The notes: generated from the letters alone by a model not told the origin. Shown: positions 1 through 9,140, counted from the first letter of the stretch. The stretch: DNA of 64,000 nucleotides from an uncultured Dehalococcoidia bacterium (GCA_958295765.1 CATQHB010000002.1:1066091-1130090), one strand, 5' to 3'. A program made the numbers and translations.

Positions 1-701
1 TCCATAATCTCGGCGGGGGTGATGCCCACCCGCAGGGCGCCGGAAATGCGCCGCCGCAGTTGCCGGTCATAATGGCCCATTACCGTCATCGCCACCAGGG
101 AACACATAGAGCGGTCTTTGGCGTCCAGGTGGGGCCGGGTATGGATGGCGCCCCAGTTATATTCGTTAATCAGCCGCTCCAACTGCATCTCTTCCGAGTC
201 CGGGTCTTCGGTGTGGTAAACCGTGATGTCGCCCATGTGTTCTTCGTGAGTCGCGCTGCCCAGTTGGTGCAAGTCGTCGGCCGATATGGTGGTATCGTAA
301 ACCCGGGTGGGGGTGAACTGGATGCCCCGCTCGTCGAAAACATCCTGGGCAATTCCCAGGGCGGTTTCCACCGAAGGCACGCCCACGTAGAAGGTCATCT
401 GAATGAAAATCTCAATGACCTGGTTCGGGGTCAACCCCACGTTCAGGGAGCGTTCAATGTGGCGGCGCAGCAGGCGCAACTGGCGCAGGGCCATCAATGC
501 CGCCACGGTGCAGATACAGCGTTGCTTAACGTCCAGCCCCGGCCGGTTCCAGATAGAGCCGAACAGGGCCTCGTCCACGATGCGTTTCAAGTCCGGGGCC
601 AACCGGTCGATGCCGGGCAGGGTGAAATGGCTGGGGTCGCCCGCCGCCATTGTCGCCCGCATCGCCTGGCCTTGTTCAAACCGCTCGTCCAGTGAAGACA
701 T
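1..701 (-). CDS. Double carboxymuconolactone decarboxylase (CMD) domain protein, C-terminus off the window
   Basis: Read on the minus strand from an ATG at 701, this frame stays open to the window edge (about 233 codons), so the gene is partial. The protein begins MSSLDERFEQGQAMR. It carries one CMD-like helical unit at roughly residues 45-125 (RCICTVAALMAL followed by HIERSLNVGLTPNQVIEIF). A second, similar unit starts near residue 185 (RSMCSLVAMTVM, then RRISGALRVGITPAEIM). Two tandem CMD domains occur in gamma-carboxymuconolactone decarboxylase relatives and AhpD-like proteins. No CxxC redox pair is visible in the first unit, so a peroxidase role is not supported. The substrate is unknown. 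The next gene upstream on the same strand is an LLM oxidoreductase. Confidence 0.8.
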   Translation of the reverse strand, partial: MSSLDERFEQGQAMRATMAAGDPSHFTLPGIDRLAPDLKRIVDEALFGSIWNRPGLDVKQRCICTVAALMALRQLRLLRRHIERSLNVGLTPNQVIEIFIQMTFYVGVPSVETALGIAQDVFDERGIQFTPTRVYDTTISADDLHQLGSATHEEHMGDITVYHTEDPDSEEMQLERLINEYNWGAIHTRPHLDAKDRSMCSLVAMTVMGHYDRQLRRRISGALRVGITPAEIM

Positions 702-801
702 ACCAACTCCTTGTTGACGGTTAGGTGCCGGATTATTCCGGGTTCCGGCAACTATTATATTGCCTGGCCCGGTGTCTTGATAGTCCCCGCCGCCCGGACA
801 A

Positions 802-1749
802 TTAAACCTGGGCCATCACCTCGGCGGCGAACCAGTCCAGCCGTTCCAGGGCCTGGTTCAGGTCGCTGCCCCGGATGTCAAAGATTATATAGTTGACGCC
901 GGCGTCGGCATAGGTCTGAACATCCTGAAGTATCTGCTCGACGGCGCCGGAAAAGCGGCGGCGGGGGCCGGCGCCGGCATCGCTCACGTCATAAAGGGGG
1001 GCTTTCATCGAAACTTCCAACTCGGCCGGGTCGCGGCCGGCGGTTTCCGCGTAGCGGTGCAGGACGGCCACGTTTTGGGCCAGTTCCTCCGGTTCCAGCG
1101 GGGTGGCGGGAATGGCCCCGACCGGATGCCAGCCGTCGCCCAGTTCGGCGGCCCGTCGCAGGGCCCGGCGGCTCTGGCCCCCCACCCAGATGGGCGGATG
1201 GGGCTGCTGTACCGGCTTGGGCAGAAAGTGGATGCCGGAGAAACGGCAATACCGGCCCTCAAAGGTCGGGTTGTCGCTGGTCCAGAGTTCCTTGAAGGCC
1301 CGCAGATACTCATTGGTAACCGCGCCCCGCTCGGCAAAGGGCGGGGCATCCAGGGCCTCAAACTCCTCTTCCATCCAGCCCACGCCGACGCCCAGAGTCA
1401 GCCGGCCTTGAGAAAGCACGTCCAGCGTCGCCAGGATTTTGGCCGCCAGCAACGGGTTGCGGTAGGGGACAATCATCACGCTGGGCACCAGGCGGATGTT
1501 TTGGGTGATGCCAGCCAGGAAGGTCAGCAAGGTAAGCTGCTCCATAAACTCGGCGGCGTTGCCCCCGTGAAAGCGGCCGTCGGCGGTGTAGGGATAGGCC
1601 GAGTTGACCTCCCGCGGCACCAGGATGTGGTCGCCGGCCACCATGCAGTGGAACCCCAGCTCATCGCCCCGCCGGGCAATGGCCGCCAGAGGCTCCGGCT
1701 GGGCCGTCGGGCCGTTGTTGGGCAAATAAAATCCAAACCGCATAGGCAT
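802..1749 (-). CDS. LLM-class (luciferase-like) F420-dependent oxidoreductase
   Basis: A protein of about 315 residues with the TIM-barrel luciferase-like monooxygenase pattern. It starts MPMRFGFYLPNNGP, has LGFHCMVAGDHILVP near residue 35, LGVGVGWMEEEFEALD in the middle and PIWVGGQSRRALRRAAELGDGW near residue 190. These match the TIGR03619-type F420-dependent LLM family. The longest frame begins at 1767, but GGGGAGG lies just upstream of the ATG at 1749, so I prefer that start (ATG at 1743 is also possible). Family knowledge suggests a cytoplasmic hydride-transfer enzyme using F420 or FMN. The substrate cannot be read from the sequence. It may be co-transcribed with the CMD protein downstream at 1-701. 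Confidence 0.85.
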   Translation of the reverse strand: MPMRFGFYLPNNGPTAQPEPLAAIARRGDELGFHCMVAGDHILVPREVNSAYPYTADGRFHGGNAAEFMEQLTLLTFLAGITQNIRLVPSVMIVPYRNPLLAAKILATLDVLSQGRLTLGVGVGWMEEEFEALDAPPFAERGAVTNEYLRAFKELWTSDNPTFEGRYCRFSGIHFLPKPVQQPHPPIWVGGQSRRALRRAAELGDGWHPVGAIPATPLEPEELAQNVAVLHRYAETAGRDPAELEVSMKAPLYDVSDAGAGPRRRFSGAVEQILQDVQTYADAGVNYIIFDIRGSDLNQALERLDWFAAEVMAQV

Positions 1750-1861
1750 AGGCGCCTCCCCGTTCACTGCCGGTTGCTATGGCAATTGCTGTGGCCCTTA
1801 CTATAAACCGATAAGGGAAGGGTGTCCAACGGGGGTTTTTCCCGGTATTTTCAACGGGTGT

Positions 1862-2140
1862 TGGCATTATCGGTGTTGGTATTATTATCGGGGTAGGGGC
1901 GGGTTATAAACCCGTCCCTACATACACCGGAACCGGGCCGGCGGGATTATCGACGCCGGTTGAGAATACCTTTCCCCGGGTATCCGCAACGGATGTTGGT
2001 ATTATTATCGAGGTAGGGGCGGGTTTATAACCCGCCCTGCGTTCAAGGGCAAAGACATCCCCGGAAACGGGTCTGCCGTATCCGACCCATTCTTGCACCC
2101 AAGCAAGGGCGGGTTACAAACTCGCCCCTACCATACACCG
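1862..2140. repeat. R1 palindromic repeats (three copies)
   Basis: This gene-free stretch holds three copies of a palindromic unit built on GTAGGGGCGGGTTTGTAACC and its complement, at about 1893-1922, 2013-2040 and 2105-2132. The last two face each other across about 65 bp, forming a composite inverted-repeat element. The same element recurs near 3.2, 16.3, 20.9, 26.0, 30.4, 43.6 and 63.3 kb, always between genes. TTGGTATTATTATCG also occurs twice here. No coding frame is credible. Confidence 0.85.
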
Positions 2141-2170
2141 AAACCGGGCCGGCCGGGCAATCCAGGCAAC

Positions 2171-2600
2171 CGTCGTTCCGGCGAAAGCCGGAATCCAGGA
2201 AATCCGCTCAAGTAACATTATCCGCTCATGGTGAGCTTGTCGAACCATCCTACCGGCAGGGCAATCGCATCACATAAACCGGTCAACCCGTCGTTCCGGC
2301 GAAAGCCGGAATCCAGGAAATCCGCTCAGGTAACAGTATCCGCTCAGGTGAGCTTGTCGAACCATCCTACCGGCAGGGCAGTCGCATTACATAAACCGTT
2401 CAACCCGTCGTTCCGGCGAAAGCCGGAATCCAGAACCCTAGTGTAGCCGGCCCGCTCTTTTCCGGGGGATTTCCTGGATTCCGGCTTTCGCCGGAACGAC
2501 GGTTGCCTGGTGCCGGAATGACGGGTTTATGCTGTGATTGCCTTGGGACCATCCGGTTCCGGGATTCGTCCTTCGACTGGCTCAGGATGAGCGGGTAGGG
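2171..2600. repeat. R2/R3 dispersed repeats with a tandem duplication of about 119 bp
   Basis: R2 is built on CGTCGTTCCGGCGAAAGCCG and appears in direct orientation at about 2171, 2290 and 2407, then inverted at 2467-2503. R3 (GGTGAGCTTGTCGAACCATC type) lies between the direct copies, so a compound unit of about 119 bp is tandemly duplicated. An opposite-facing R3 fragment follows near 2570. The remaining stretch to 2709 shows no gene. Confidence 0.85.
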
Positions 2601-2709
2601 AAGGCAACTCGACCTGGCGTAGGCCCGGTTTTCCCCAACAAAGACGCCCGACCCACCAACCGGGGCCGGGCATCGGTAACCGCATCAGGATTGGGCCGGC
2701 AGCAGGGGC

Positions 2710-3009
2710 CTACTGGTCGCTGGAGCTAATCTCGAAGTGCTTGACCCAGTATTCGCCCCGGTAGAGGTGTTCCATCTCGCGGGCTACGTTTTGCCGGAAC
2801 TCTCCGGTCTCGTAAGTCCGCATATCCTCCAGGGTTTCCCAGATGGATACGCTGATGCCTTCGTCCGCGTCCTCGGTACTCCGCAGCAATTGCCGCTCCT
2901 TCAGCCCCGGAATGTCGCCGCCGGAACCGGCCAGCCGCTCGTGGTAGTACCGCTCATATTCGTCCCAGGTGCCGGGACGCAATTTACCCCAAACCATTCG
3001 TATGAACAT
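2710..3009 (-). CDS. Small dimeric alpha/beta-barrel (antibiotic biosynthesis monooxygenase-like) protein
   Basis: A 99-residue protein beginning MFIRMVWGKLRPGTWDEYER. It contains SVSIWETLEDMRTYE and ends EYWVKHFEIS. The spaced aromatic and acidic residues and the length match single-domain ABM / dimeric alpha-beta-barrel proteins, which act as small monooxygenases or stress-related proteins. The reaction is unknown. The ATG at 3009 is preceded by CAGGAGATAA, a good ribosome-binding site. It stands alone between repeat-rich spacers. Confidence 0.65.
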   Translation of the reverse strand: MFIRMVWGKLRPGTWDEYERYYHERLAGSGGDIPGLKERQLLRSTEDADEGISVSIWETLEDMRTYETGEFRQNVAREMEHLYRGEYWVKHFEISSSDQ

Positions 3010-3104
3010 TGATTATCTCCTGAAAACCCGGATTTTGTCGCCGGTCAATGGTATCCCGGCCGGCTTACATCATAACACTTTACAGGGACTTGTGGCGTAG
3101 CGGC

Positions 3105-3310
3105 CCCGGGTAGTGGTATTCCCGACATTTGTTGGTATTTCTTACCCGGCACGCTGCGTTGGCCGGTAGGGGCGGGTTTCTAACCCGCCCACGTTCCGGT
3201 GTCAAGCCAGTTCAGCGATGGCGGCGTCGGTTCTCCGAGCCTAATTTGCCGTTGTGAGCAGGGCGGGTTACAAACCCGCCCCTACCAGATGAAAGTACCC
3301 GGATCAGCGG
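3105..3310. repeat. R1 composite inverted-repeat element (subtype A)
   Basis: Two facing R1 palindromes at about 3167-3190 and 3262-3287 enclose a spacer containing CGGTTCTCCGAGCCTAATTT. That spacer matches, in inverse orientation, the elements at 20.9 and 30.4 kb. The outer flank has GACATTTGTTGGTATT, which recurs next to other copies. It looks like a non-coding miniature inverted-repeat element. Confidence 0.8.
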
Positions 3311-3344
3311 CGTATTTACCCCGGCGGCAAGAACCGCAAAACCC

Positions 3345-4508
3345 TCAGGCCAGTACCCGGTAGCGGTAGCGGGAGGAGAGCAAGTCTCCTTCGGCAAACC
3401 GGCTGAACCGCAGGGGCGACAGGTCAACTGAGGACGCCCGGCCCTCCAGGATTAACTCGGCCATGGCCTGCCCGATGGCCGGGGCCAGTTTGAACCCGTG
3501 GCCGCTGAACCCCACCGCGCAGAACAATCCCTCTACGCCGGGCACCCGGTCCAGGATGGGGTGCCAGTCCGGGGTGGTGGTGAACAGCCCTGACCAGCCG
3601 CCGCGAAAGTAGGACTCGGCCATCCCCGGCATCCGGCGCGCCAGCCGGGACAGGGCGCTGGCCGCCTCCGGTTGGTCAATCCCTTCGTTGTAGTTATCCA
3701 ACTCCACCTCATCCTCGCCGAACCCTACCATAGTCAGGGTGGGGCTTTCCGGTCGGAAGGAAAAGGACTGGGCAATGTCGCCGACAATGGGATGGTCGGG
3801 CAGTTGGTCGGTGGGCCGGGTCGCCAGGGCAACCTGGTGGCGCACCGGGACCAGGGGCAGGTCAACGCCGGTGCCGGCCATCAGCCGGTTGGCCCAGGGG
3901 CCGGCGGCCACCACCGCTACCGGGGTTTCCACCCGTCCCTGCCCGGTAACTACCGCCTGCACCCGCCCGCCGGAAATTTCAATCCCGGTGGCCTCGGCCC
4001 GCGTCCCAATCTCGGCGCCCAACTCCCGGGCCCGGGCGGCGTAGGCGGTAGTTACCAGGTAGGGGTTGGCGTAACCCGACTCCGGTTCCCAGGCCAGCCC
4101 CTCCCCCTCAAAGGTCTCCAGCATCGGGGCCAGTTCCCGCAGTTCGGCGGGGGTTACCAGCCCGGCGTTGATGCCCAACTCCTGCTGCATCGCAATGTTA
4201 AGCTCCAGGCTGGGCCGGTCAATGTCCTCGACCACCACCAGGTAACCGGTCTTGACAAAGCCGGCGTCGCCGCCTACCCGGTCGTCAAAGTTGGCATAGA
4301 CCTGGAGGCTGTCCCAGGCCAGGGCGGCGGTTATGGGGTTGGAGTAGTGCATCCGGCAAATGGCCTGGGAGCGTCCGGTAGAGCCGGCGCCCAACACCGC
4401 CCGCTCCAGCAGCAGGGCGCGGGTGGCCCCCTGCCGGGCCAGATGATACAGCATACTGCAACCCATTACTCCGCCGCCGATGATGACAATGTCGGCCGTC
4501 GCTGGCAT
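3345..4508 (-). CDS. FAD-dependent amine oxidoreductase (DAO family, sarcosine oxidase beta-like)
   Basis: A 387-residue protein with an N-terminal Rossmann dinucleotide motif (DIVIIGGGVMGCSMLYHLA, residues 6-24) and LLLERAVLGAGSTGRSQAI, typical of the DAO fold. The later PGVEGLFCAVGFSGHGFKLAPAIG segment is the conserved C-terminal FAD-contacting region of this family. GGGAGGTGA sits 8 nt before the ATG at 4508. The family oxidises N-methylated or secondary amines such as sarcosine and dimethylglycine. That would fit the glycine cleavage genes 5 kb away, but the substrate is inference. It could also be a deaminating amino-acid oxidase. Confidence 0.85.
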   Translation of the reverse strand: MPATADIVIIGGGVMGCSMLYHLARQGATRALLLERAVLGAGSTGRSQAICRMHYSNPITAALAWDSLQVYANFDDRVGGDAGFVKTGYLVVVEDIDRPSLELNIAMQQELGINAGLVTPAELRELAPMLETFEGEGLAWEPESGYANPYLVTTAYAARARELGAEIGTRAEATGIEISGGRVQAVVTGQGRVETPVAVVAAGPWANRLMAGTGVDLPLVPVRHQVALATRPTDQLPDHPIVGDIAQSFSFRPESPTLTMVGFGEDEVELDNYNEGIDQPEAASALSRLARRMPGMAESYFRGGWSGLFTTTPDWHPILDRVPGVEGLFCAVGFSGHGFKLAPAIGQAMAELILEGRASSVDLSPLRFSRFAEGDLLSSRYRYRVLA

Positions 4509-4671
4509 CCGTGTTTCACCTCCCGGTTACCGGTTTGGATAGTTCGGATTTGGATGTTGGTATAGTCCGGCCTTTCCCCTCACCCCGGCCGGCTCCGTAA
4601 AGGGTAGGGGGCTTTTGCCGCCCCGCTCCCGATGGAAGTGGATTGTAGGGGATGGGCGATTAACCAGCAAA

Positions 4672-4692
4672 CCCCCGGCTTGATACCGGGGG
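4672..4692 (-). terminator. Hairpin, possible weak terminator
   Basis: CCCCCGG and CCGGGGG pair across a 7-nt loop. Read on the minus strand the stem is followed by TTTG only, so termination downstream of the zinc-ribbon gene would be weak. Confidence 0.4.
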
Positions 4693-4792
4693 TCGGCCAG
4701 GGTTTTTGCGCCTTATGATGTCGGCCAAGGAGAGAGCAACCACCTTTTTTGATAGCGCTCCGCTCCGTTTTAGCCGGGTCCGGCGACCGGGT

Positions 4793-5089
4793 TTAGCGGT
4801 AATTGCTTTCCCGCATCGAGCTGAAGCAATCGCTGCAATAGACCGGCCGGTCGCCCCGGGGCCGGAAAGGAACCATGGTATCGGTGCCACACTGGGCGCA
4901 GACCGCCGGGTGCATCTCCCGCGGCCCGCCATCGAAGGAACGCTGGTTCCTTCGGGACTGGCGGCACTCCGGGCAGCGCCTCGGCTCATTGGTGAACCCC
5001 CGGGAATTGAAGAACTCTTGTTCCCCTACGGTAAACGTGAACTCTGCTGCACATTCTGCACAGACCAGAGTTTTATCTGACAGCGCCAA
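4793..5089 (-). CDS. Small zinc-ribbon protein (CxxC-rich)
   Basis: A 98-residue protein with four cysteine pairs: CAEC near residue 10, CPEC near 39, CAQC near 64 and CSDC near 85. Pairs 1-2 (about 30 residues apart) resemble the probable zinc-ribbon domain of PF13451-type proteins. Pairs 3-4 form a second CxxC-X17-CxxC ribbon. The chosen start is TTG at 5089, because GGAGGTCGACAG lies directly before it and no in-frame ATG gives a full ribbon. It probably binds two zinc ions and acts in the cytoplasm. No partner is apparent. Confidence 0.8.
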   Translation of the reverse strand: MALSDKTLVCAECAAEFTFTVGEQEFFNSRGFTNEPRRCPECRQSRRNQRSFDGGPREMHPAVCAQCGTDTMVPFRPRGDRPVYCSDCFSSMRESNYR

Positions 5090-5239
5090 CTGTCGACCTC
5101 CATATAATTGTATTTGGCCTGGTCGAGGTCATCCGGCGTCAGCGCAACTCAAGAAACGACCCACGGGGAACAACCTTAACTCATACCGGCGTTTATTGTA
5201 ACAGATTGCGCCATCATTTGGAATAAGTTGCGCCACCCA

Positions 5240-5269
5240 AAATAAAATCCGGCCTGGAATGACCGGATT
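5240..5269 (-). terminator. Intrinsic terminator of the ferritin gene
   Basis: On the minus strand just after the ferritin stop, AATCCGG pairs with CCGGATT across about 10 nt and is followed by TTTTATTTT. This is a clear Rho-independent terminator shape. Confidence 0.75.
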
Positions 5270-5278
5270 CGGGAAAAA

Positions 5279-5815
5279 TCAGCCGGGAAAAGGGCCGGCG
5301 GAGGGCGGCGGCATCCCGGCGGCTACGCCCCGGTTGGATAATTCCCGGTCTAAAAGCAATAAGTCGCTGCTGCTGTCCCCAATCATTTTCAGCTTGGCTA
5401 CAATGTCCCCGGCGGCCTTTTCCTCCTCAACCTGCTCGGTGATGAAGACTTGCAGATGCACCTGGGTGGGGTAATCGCCCTGCTGAATCGCCAACTCGTA
5501 GAGCCGGTTAATCAGTTGGCTAACCTCCCGCTCGTGGGCCAGGGTGCTTTGCATTACGTCCAGGACCGACTGGAACTCCAGGGTCGGCTGGTTTATGGGG
5601 TGCAGGGTAACCCGCCCCTCCCGGGCGTGGACGAAATCGTACAGGTTCATCGCGTGGGCGTATTCCTCCTGGCTCTGCACCCGCAGCCAGTGGGCAAAGC
5701 CGGGCAGGTCCAGGGACTCGCAGTAAGCGGACATAGACAGGTACAGGTATGAGGAGTAGAACTCCTCATTGATATGCCGGTTCAGCGCTTCCTCAATAAT
5801 CCGGCTCAAAGCCAT
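5279..5815 (-). CDS. ftn: Ferritin (non-haem ferroxidase)
   Basis: A 178-residue four-helix ferritin. The N-terminal helix reads IIEEALNRHINEEFYSSYLY, followed by SQEEYAHAMNLYDF and TEQVEEEKAAGDIV. Predicted ferroxidase ligands are E17 or E18, E50 or E51 and H54, arranged as in E. coli FtnA. The longest frame starts at 5845, but GGGGGAC precedes the ATG at 5815, giving MALSRIIEE, the usual ferritin start. It would oxidise Fe(II) and store ferric mineral in a 24-mer in the cytoplasm. A terminator follows. The last 15 or so residues are Pro/Gly-rich and longer than usual. Confidence 0.92.
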   Translation of the reverse strand: MALSRIIEEALNRHINEEFYSSYLYLSMSAYCESLDLPGFAHWLRVQSQEEYAHAMNLYDFVHAREGRVTLHPINQPTLEFQSVLDVMQSTLAHEREVSQLINRLYELAIQQGDYPTQVHLQVFITEQVEEEKAAGDIVAKLKMIGDSSSDLLLLDRELSNRGVAAGMPPPSAGPFPG

Positions 5816-5989
5816 TTTGTCCCCCTTGGGCGCCGGGCGGCGCATTGGGCGAATTCATTGTAGCCCAAGTTAGCACATCCGGCGGCAAAGTTCCGTTGAT
5901 TTGCGGCGCGGGTTAGGGCATTTTCCCGGCCCGGTTAGCCGGGGAGTTGCCACAGGGAAAGAGCCGGGATGACGGTTGACGGGGAAAGG

Positions 5990-6226
5990 CTAAAGGGCGG
6001 CGGCGCGGATTGCGGCGGCCACCCGTTCCTGTTCGGCGGCAATCTGCTCCGGCTCTACCGGGTTGGGCAGGGCGGCCAGCAGTTCCAGGGCGGTTGTTTC
6101 CAGCAAAGCCCGCTGCCCCTCGGACAACTCCCAGCGTTGGGCAATGTCGGCGGCGCCGTACAACACCGCCAGCCGGAACCCGTAATCGGCCACTGCCCGG
6201 TTGCTTATTTCGATAACCTTATCCAT
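5990..6226 (-). CDS. Small helical protein of unknown function
   Basis: A 78-residue frame on the minus strand beginning MDKVIEISNRAVADYGFRL and ending in an Ala-rich helix. It is rich in Ala, Leu and Glu and predicted all-helical, with no recognised domain. Codon use resembles the neighbouring genes. It lies between ferritin and the SDR gene on the same strand. The start has only a weak upstream purine tract. I do not recognise a family. Confidence 0.45.
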   Translation of the reverse strand: MDKVIEISNRAVADYGFRLAVLYGAADIAQRWELSEGQRALLETTALELLAALPNPVEPEQIAAEQERVAAAIRAAAL

Positions 6227-6313
6227 CTGCCTTATCCACCGGCGTCCCGGGCGTCCCGGTCATACTAACCTTGCGCCCTTGCCATTCTACCAAGGGAGAA
6301 TGGTAAGAGGATG

Positions 6314-7087
6314 TTACGTTGCGCTGGCCCAGCCGCCGCCGTCAATGATGTACGTGCTGCCGCTGACGTAGGATGCCTCATCGGAGGCCAGCCACAGAAT
6401 CAGGTTGGCGATTTCCTCCGGGCGGCCCACCCGTCCCATGGGGTGATTGGCCTCCCGTTCCTGAAAGGTCTGAGAACTGGCGGTGCTGCCCCGCATCTGG
6501 GGCGTATCCACGCTGCCCGGGGCCAGGCAGTTGACCCGCACGCCCTGGGCGGTGTATTGGCTGGCCGCCACCGTGGTCAGGTGAATCACCCCGGCCTTGC
6601 TCACGGCGTAGGGGGTGGAGTAGCCCGGCCCCCGTATGCCGGACATTGAGGCGATGTTGATGATAGAGCCGCCGCCGCTGTCAATCATTGCCGGTATGGC
6701 GTATTTGCAGCAGAGGAACAGCCCCTTCAGGTTGGTATCCATCGTCAAGTCCCACTGGATTTCATCCACCTCGGCCAGGGGCGGAGTGCGTATGAGCATT
6801 GCCGCCCCGTTGACCAGGATGTCCAGCCGGCCAAACCGGGCGACGGTTTCCTCTACCATTGCCTGGACTTGAGCGGCCCGGGAAACGTCGGTGATGGCGG
6901 CGGCGACGTTCATATCGTCCGTTTCGGCATCGCCCAGCAGCCGGCAGGTTTCCGCCACGCCGGCCGGGTTGCGGTCGGCCACCACCACCCTGGCTCCCTC
7001 CTGCCGGAAGCGGATAGCGGTGGCCCGCCCGATGCCGGAGGCGCCGCCGGTAACGATAGCAACCTTGTTTTCCAGCCGTCCGCTCAA
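6314..7087 (-). CDS. Short-chain dehydrogenase/reductase (SDR) oxidoreductase
   Basis: A 257-residue classical SDR. It has the cofactor motif TGGASGIG at residues 13-20, NGAAMLI in the middle (NAG-type), the catalytic YAVSK at 160-164 and a C-terminal WLASDEASYVSGSTYIIDGG. VVVADRN after beta-2 places an Asp after the second strand, favouring NAD(H) over NADP(H). The start is TTG at 7087 with AAAGGAG nine bases upstream. The substrate is unknown; many such enzymes oxidise secondary alcohols. It is probably monocistronic. Confidence 0.9.
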   Translation of the reverse strand: MSGRLENKVAIVTGGASGIGRATAIRFRQEGARVVVADRNPAGVAETCRLLGDAETDDMNVAAAITDVSRAAQVQAMVEETVARFGRLDILVNGAAMLIRTPPLAEVDEIQWDLTMDTNLKGLFLCCKYAIPAMIDSGGGSIINIASMSGIRGPGYSTPYAVSKAGVIHLTTVAASQYTAQGVRVNCLAPGSVDTPQMRGSTASSQTFQEREANHPMGRVGRPEEIANLILWLASDEASYVSGSTYIIDGGGWASAT

Positions 7088-7186
7088 TTTTGTCAGTCTC
7101 CTTTAGCGGGCATTATAGCATACCGAACCGGGTTCACTAGAGAAATGGAGAAAACATTGAACTGTAACGGGCGGGATTGGGACGCA

Positions 7187-9037
7187 TCAGCCGAACCACC
7201 CTACCCACTTGTGGGCCAGCAAGGCGGCATAGGTCAGGACAATAGCGCCGCCAACGATGAAGGAAAGCCACTGGTCGAACAAGCGCTGCCTGGTGTCGAG
7301 GAATCGCGCCAGATAATTCCGGTACGCCGCGTGTGAATCCAATGACTCCAACTTGCTGCCGTCGCGCTCCCGTTGCAGGTCTTGAATGTGAACCAGCAGG
7401 AAAATTATGACGGCGGAGATTAGCATCGCAAATAAATCGACCAGCAGTCGGGTCCAGCCCTCCACTTGGGGAGGCAGGGTAAGCAGGGCCAGCCCGACAG
7501 TAATCGCTCCGAAAATGCCCAGGGCGAACTGCTCACCCAGATGGATGTCCACCTGTTTGGAACGGGCCAGTGCGTCCAGATTGGCCTCCGCATCGCTCAG
7601 CAGCTGACTATCGGCTTCGTTCAGGGGGCGAGGGTCAACGTCGGCAATTAACCGCCGGGCTTTGGTATAAGCCTCTTGCTCAACGGAGACATTGTTATTG
7701 GCTTGGTCAATTTGCAGAATGTAATCACAGACCTGGGGGTTGATGATACCCCGCCGGGCCAGCAAGTCCAGCTTCCGGTAAACTATGAAGGTGCGGTTGT
7801 CCTCTTCGCTGGTACGGCTGACCAGGCGCGCTACCCGAAAGGCCAACAGTAAGGTGAACACCGTCGCCGCCAAAGTAAGCGACTCAAAGTACCCGCTCCC
7901 CGTCCAATTCCATTTGACAACGCCCAATAACTCAAAAACTCCATCCCGCAAGTAAACAACCGCTCCGCAGGTTCCCAAGGCAAGGAGTAAAGCCTTGAAC
8001 CCCCACCGGATTTCGGCCTCAAAGTTAATCAGTATGTTGGCGGTGATGATAGCGGCGGCGCCGATTACGAGGTAGTCAAACCGGGCTACTTCAGCCAGCG
8101 AAAAAGCGAAAAGCCATAAGAGGCTCATGATAGGAATGGAATAGGCTATTGCATTGATCCCGAGATTGTCAGTCGTAAAATTAGCTTTGCCCCAAGCGAT
8201 ATTCCCAAAAGTCAGGACAATACCAAAGCTAATCGCTATTATCTTTCCCGGAGAAGTTATGCCTTCATTTTCAACTAACGCCACACCGGCACTGATAACA
8301 GATGATACTATGCTCGCAACTAAAAAGGCCACAACTACGTAGCAGAGACCAAGGGCCTTATCTTCTGGGGCATCGGATACTTCTTCGCTTAAATTTGAAC
8401 CCCATTTCCAAGCGGAAGTAATGAAAGTAGTGGCGACAATCGCAACAGCGACTAAACCTACACCTGCACGAGATTCCCACAGCAGGTTATAAAAACTGTT
8501 GATACTATTAACGTCAGTAGTTTGGCTGGCGATAGCAAGAATAAAACCTGCCAAGCTCAGCATCGTTAGACCCAAGATGATGAAATTGATTTCGCGATAA
8601 CGTCTCTCTTCCCGGAACAGTTGGGACGTAAACAAAATCATAAATATGGGCCAAGTTTCAAATAGGATAGTAGCTACCGCAATGTCTATGAATTTTACCG
8701 CCCAGGCAAGCAACGCAAAGTCGAATGTGCTTATAATCGTGCCAAGGATAAGCTGATTGCTGGGCCATTTGACTATCCGAGCCCATATTAGTGGCAGCGT
8801 GGTTTTGCTAATTGCGCCACTTCGGTAGAAGGTCAAGAGGAACAGCAGACATCCTATGGCAGTGCCTACACGAAACCAGAAGTTAAAGAGGAAAGGGGAT
8901 TCAGGGCCTCCGGCCAAATTGATAGCCAATGGTATGAGCGAAAAGGCTAGGACTGCGACAAGCATATAGCCCACCGGGGATAAATTATTTACCCCGCGGT
9001 TGGCAGTTTGTGAAGTAGTTGTCCGTTCAGTAGCCAT
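7187..9037 (-). CDS. DMT/EamA-type membrane transporter with a C-terminal cytosolic-plus-membrane extension
   Basis: About 616 residues from the ATG at 9037; the frame is open from 9088. The first 360 or so residues hold about ten hydrophobic helices in the EamA/DMT arrangement, for example YMLVAVLAFSLIPLAINLAG and FETWPIFMILFTSQLFREER. Family length is usually about 300. The remainder adds further membrane helices, a hydrophilic region (residues about 415-510) and two to three terminal helices. The central DNA (about 8.1-8.9 kb) is visibly AT-richer than its neighbours, which suggests acquisition. Function is inferred as export of a small metabolite; the extension is unassigned. Confidence 0.65.
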   Translation of the reverse strand: MATERTTTSQTANRGVNNLSPVGYMLVAVLAFSLIPLAINLAGGPESPFLFNFWFRVGTAIGCLLFLLTFYRSGAISKTTLPLIWARIVKWPSNQLILGTIISTFDFALLAWAVKFIDIAVATILFETWPIFMILFTSQLFREERRYREINFIILGLTMLSLAGFILAIASQTTDVNSINSFYNLLWESRAGVGLVAVAIVATTFITSAWKWGSNLSEEVSDAPEDKALGLCYVVVAFLVASIVSSVISAGVALVENEGITSPGKIIAISFGIVLTFGNIAWGKANFTTDNLGINAIAYSIPIMSLLWLFAFSLAEVARFDYLVIGAAAIITANILINFEAEIRWGFKALLLALGTCGAVVYLRDGVFELLGVVKWNWTGSGYFESLTLAATVFTLLLAFRVARLVSRTSEEDNRTFIVYRKLDLLARRGIINPQVCDYILQIDQANNNVSVEQEAYTKARRLIADVDPRPLNEADSQLLSDAEANLDALARSKQVDIHLGEQFALGIFGAITVGLALLTLPPQVEGWTRLLVDLFAMLISAVIIFLLVHIQDLQRERDGSKLESLDSHAAYRNYLARFLDTRQRLFDQWLSFIVGGAIVLTYAALLAHKWVGWFG

Positions 9038-9128
9038 AGCAAGCAACCTTATAGCATATAGCGGCGCTATTTTCCACCTGCTCCCCACCCGCTCCGTCCA
9101 CGCCCCCCCGCCCCCAATCGCGATGGTG

Positions 9129-9134
9129 TATAAT
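9129..9134 (+). promoter_or_regulatory. Perfect -10 element immediately before gcvT
   Basis: TATAAT at 9129-9134 lies only 6 nt before the gcvT ATG at 9141. A transcript from this -10 would start at or next to the start codon, so it would be leaderless. No -35 match and no Shine-Dalgarno sequence are visible. Confidence 0.55.
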
Positions 9135-9140
9135 GTCCCG

